Source of the DNA: Pseudomonadota bacterium
GTDB taxonomy: Bacteria; Pseudomonadota; Gammaproteobacteria; UBA11654
Direction of reading: 5' to 3'
Length of the DNA stretch: 5,467 bases
Assembly (NCBI GenBank): GCA_029979325.1
Contig: JAPOHS010000063.1
Span: 1-5,467, forward strand
Shown: positions 5,222-5,467 of the stretch, piece by piece
Position numbering within the stretch: position 1 is the stretch's first letter
How the letters are laid out: each line of letters opens with the position of its first letter
Made by a program: the position numbers and the translations under genes
The notes under the pieces: model-generated
Told to the model about the DNA's origin: nothing
The model's input: only the letters and a program-made list of their open reading frames with translations
Databases searched by the model: none

Positions 5222-5467
5222 TGAAAAAACTCATCCTCATATCAGCACTGTTGTTCAGCTTTAATGGTTGGGGAATTACGGATTACAAACCTTACGATGA
5301 GTCTGCTATTGCTGGCGAAGAAATTATTAAGGCGCTAAAAAAAGCAAAATCAAACAATAAATATATTCTTCTTCAGATGGGAGGAAATTGGTGTCCTGAT
5401 TGCAGAACACTTGGCGAATACTTTTCAAGGCCTGATATCAAAGAATGGTTGGATGAAAGAGTGATCC
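5221..5467 (+). CDS. Exported thioredoxin-fold protein with WCPDC motif, N-terminal part, cut by window edge
   Basis: 82 complete codons are visible before the right edge. Residues 1-18 form a signal peptide (MKKLILISALLFSFNGWG), placing the protein in the periplasm. Helix IIKALKKAKSNNKYILLQMGGNWCPDC leads to the active site W57-C58-P59-D60-C61, followed by RTLGEYFSRPDIKEWLDERV. This arrangement is that of Thioredoxin_7/DsbD-gamma-like periplasmic thioredoxins, which exchange disulfides with partner proteins or accept electrons from an inner-membrane DsbD/CcdA-type donor. Both cysteines of the CxxC are present, so redox activity is expected. The start at 5221 overlaps the previous stop by 1 nt and has no strong ribosome site, consistent with coupled translation. 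The four-cysteine protein encoded at 3201-3581 is a conceivable substrate. The C-terminal half, with the cis-Pro, is outside the window. Confidence 0.9.
   Translation, partial: MKKLILISALLFSFNGWGITDYKPYDESAIAGEEIIKALKKAKSNNKYILLQMGGNWCPDCRTLGEYFSRPDIKEWLDERVI

Overview
The window reads as an ordinary-density bacterial chromosome segment, moderately AT-rich by eye, from a Gram-negative organism. Most of the genes encode exported proteins, one product is an outer-membrane beta-barrel ending in Phe, and ribosome binding sites of the GGAG type are used inside the operon. The style of the proteins (exported amidohydrolases, a His/Met-rich outer-membrane barrel, a DUF1330 protein, a TIGR03032-like propeller) suggests a marine or aquatic gammaproteobacterium. 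That assignment is inference only; no rRNA or other taxonomic marker is present.

Layout. (1) Minus strand, 536 down to 1 and running off the left edge: the N-terminal part of an exported metal-dependent amidohydrolase. (2) A very short divergent promoter region (about 537-594). (3) Plus strand, 595-4720: five genes, each overlapping the next (by 23, 4, 4 and 4 nt), almost certainly one transcript. They encode a cytoplasmic six-bladed beta-propeller, a DUF1330 protein, a second exported amidohydrolase, a small exported four-cysteine protein, and a His/Met-rich outer-membrane beta-barrel. (4) A 51-nt gap (4721-4771) holding a second promoter with a small inverted repeat. (5) Plus strand, 4772 to the right edge: an exported SnoaL/NTF2-like protein followed with a 1-nt overlap by an exported thioredoxin-fold protein (WCPDC), cut off by the window end.

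How they may work together. Two exported amidohydrolases of the imidazolonepropionase/prolidase-like group flank the propeller and are divergently transcribed, so related secreted hydrolysis of amide or cyclic substrates is likely. The last two operon genes and the second transcription unit point instead to the cell envelope: metal binding at the outer membrane and thiol-disulfide chemistry in the periplasm. No gene symbol can be assigned with confidence, and the physiological role of the whole set is not known to me.

The most notable non-coding signal is that both plus-strand transcription units start with a -10-like hexamer placed 5-6 nt before the ATG, have an in-frame stop just upstream, lack a usable Shine-Dalgarno, and share the 8-mer AGGGTATG. 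This suggests leaderless mRNAs. No tRNA, rRNA, CRISPR array, insertion sequence or convincing intrinsic terminator was seen.
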